Assembly: GCF_001942625.1 (NCBI RefSeq)
Contig: NZ_MLCL01000039.1
Span: 120,851-184,850 of the forward strand
Length of the DNA: 64,000 nt
Direction: 5' to 3'
From: Mycobacterium syngnathidarum
GTDB taxonomy: Bacteria; Actinomycetota; Actinomycetes; Mycobacteriales; Mycobacteriaceae
The notes below the pieces were generated by a model. It searched no databases and had not been told where the DNA came from. It saw only the letters and a list, made by a program, of their open reading frames with translations. This document shows positions 63,883-64,000 of this stretch, piece after piece. The position numbers and the translations under genes were made by a program. Every line of letters starts with the position of its first letter. Position 1 is the first letter of the stretch.

Positions 63883-64000
63883 CCTCGATCCACCGATGAA
63901 TCGCCTGTTCGGAGGGTGTTGATGTAAGGAAAGTGCCCTTTGAGCTGGGATGATTGGAGTTACCACACTTCGATCAGCCCACGTTCAGAAAGGCGCTTCC
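63883..64000 (+). mobile_element. Second IS1380-family insertion sequence, left end
   Basis: Left terminus CCTCGATCCACCGATGAAT, one base different from the first IS, and the same leader layout (GGAAAGTGCCC ... GGCGCTTCC). The transposase start is expected just past the window edge. It is inserted into the transposase of the first IS; the leader sequences differ clearly, so they are two related elements and not one duplicated. Confidence 0.72.

Larger units (their letters stand above)
58142..64000. mobile_element. Left part of a probable integrative element (prophage, ICE or similar)
   Basis: Begins at the tRNA-Pro fragment and continues past the window edge. The content changes here: mostly short genes of 50–95 codons without recognised families, packed in coupled runs on both strands, and IS copies at the right edge. 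No integrase, replication or structural phage gene is visible in this part, so the class of element is open. Confidence 0.6.

Overview
The window is high-GC actinobacterial DNA and almost certainly comes from a Mycolicibacterium/Mycobacterium chromosome. The left end carries the order ftsR–garA–gcvH–(Rv1825, Rv1824, Rv1823 homologues)–pgsA2-like–secA2, followed by Rv1819c-, Rv1817-, Rv1815- and Rv1814-like genes. This is the Rv1814–Rv1828 neighbourhood of M. tuberculosis read in reverse. The gene content (many acyl-CoA synthetases, SDRs, P450, TetR regulators, ICL2) suits a fast-growing environmental species. Species names and gene orthology are from memory of families, not from a search.

Layout. 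1–10.3 kb: core growth and secretion genes (FtsR, GarA, GcvH, three small membrane proteins, a CDP-alcohol phosphatidyltransferase, SecA2), then two tandem BacA-like ABC transporters. 10.3–16.9 kb: flavoprotein, VOC protein, serine-protease-like secreted protein, a complete group II intron of about 1.9 kb (13176–15077) placed just after a perfect 28-bp palindrome, a B-lectin/LysM protein and a sterol-desaturase-like membrane enzyme. 16.9–36.8 kb: metabolic and accessory genes: carboxylesterase, paired SMR transporters, MFS, a TetR/SDR pair with an operator, 4-alpha-glucanotransferase, a metal-hydrolase/ferredoxin-reductase pair, small exported proteins, two acyl-CoA synthetases, and a P450 divergent from a TetR gene across a perfect 16-bp palindrome. 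37–48 kb: a DUF7159-like protein, SDR/SnoaL pair, an SDR that apparently starts at ATC, an MFS transporter, full-length isocitrate lyase 2, an acyltransferase and others.

48–57 kb: two paralogous secreted M15-like proteins (47844 and 55255) bracket an MpaB-type oxygenase with its TetR regulator and a pknG–glnH–glnX operon. The pknG copy carries a one-base frameshift inside the kinase domain and has a shortened TPR region. GlnX and GlnH sense amino acids for PknG, whose substrate GarA is encoded at the other end of this window.

58.1–64 kb: a likely integrated element. At 58142–58185 lies only the 3' half of a tRNA-Pro(GGG) gene, still followed by its terminator. To its right come short, mostly unrecognised genes in tightly coupled runs, a metallophosphoesterase, tiny membrane proteins and finally two nested IS1380-type insertion sequences. 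The other end and any integrase lie outside the window.
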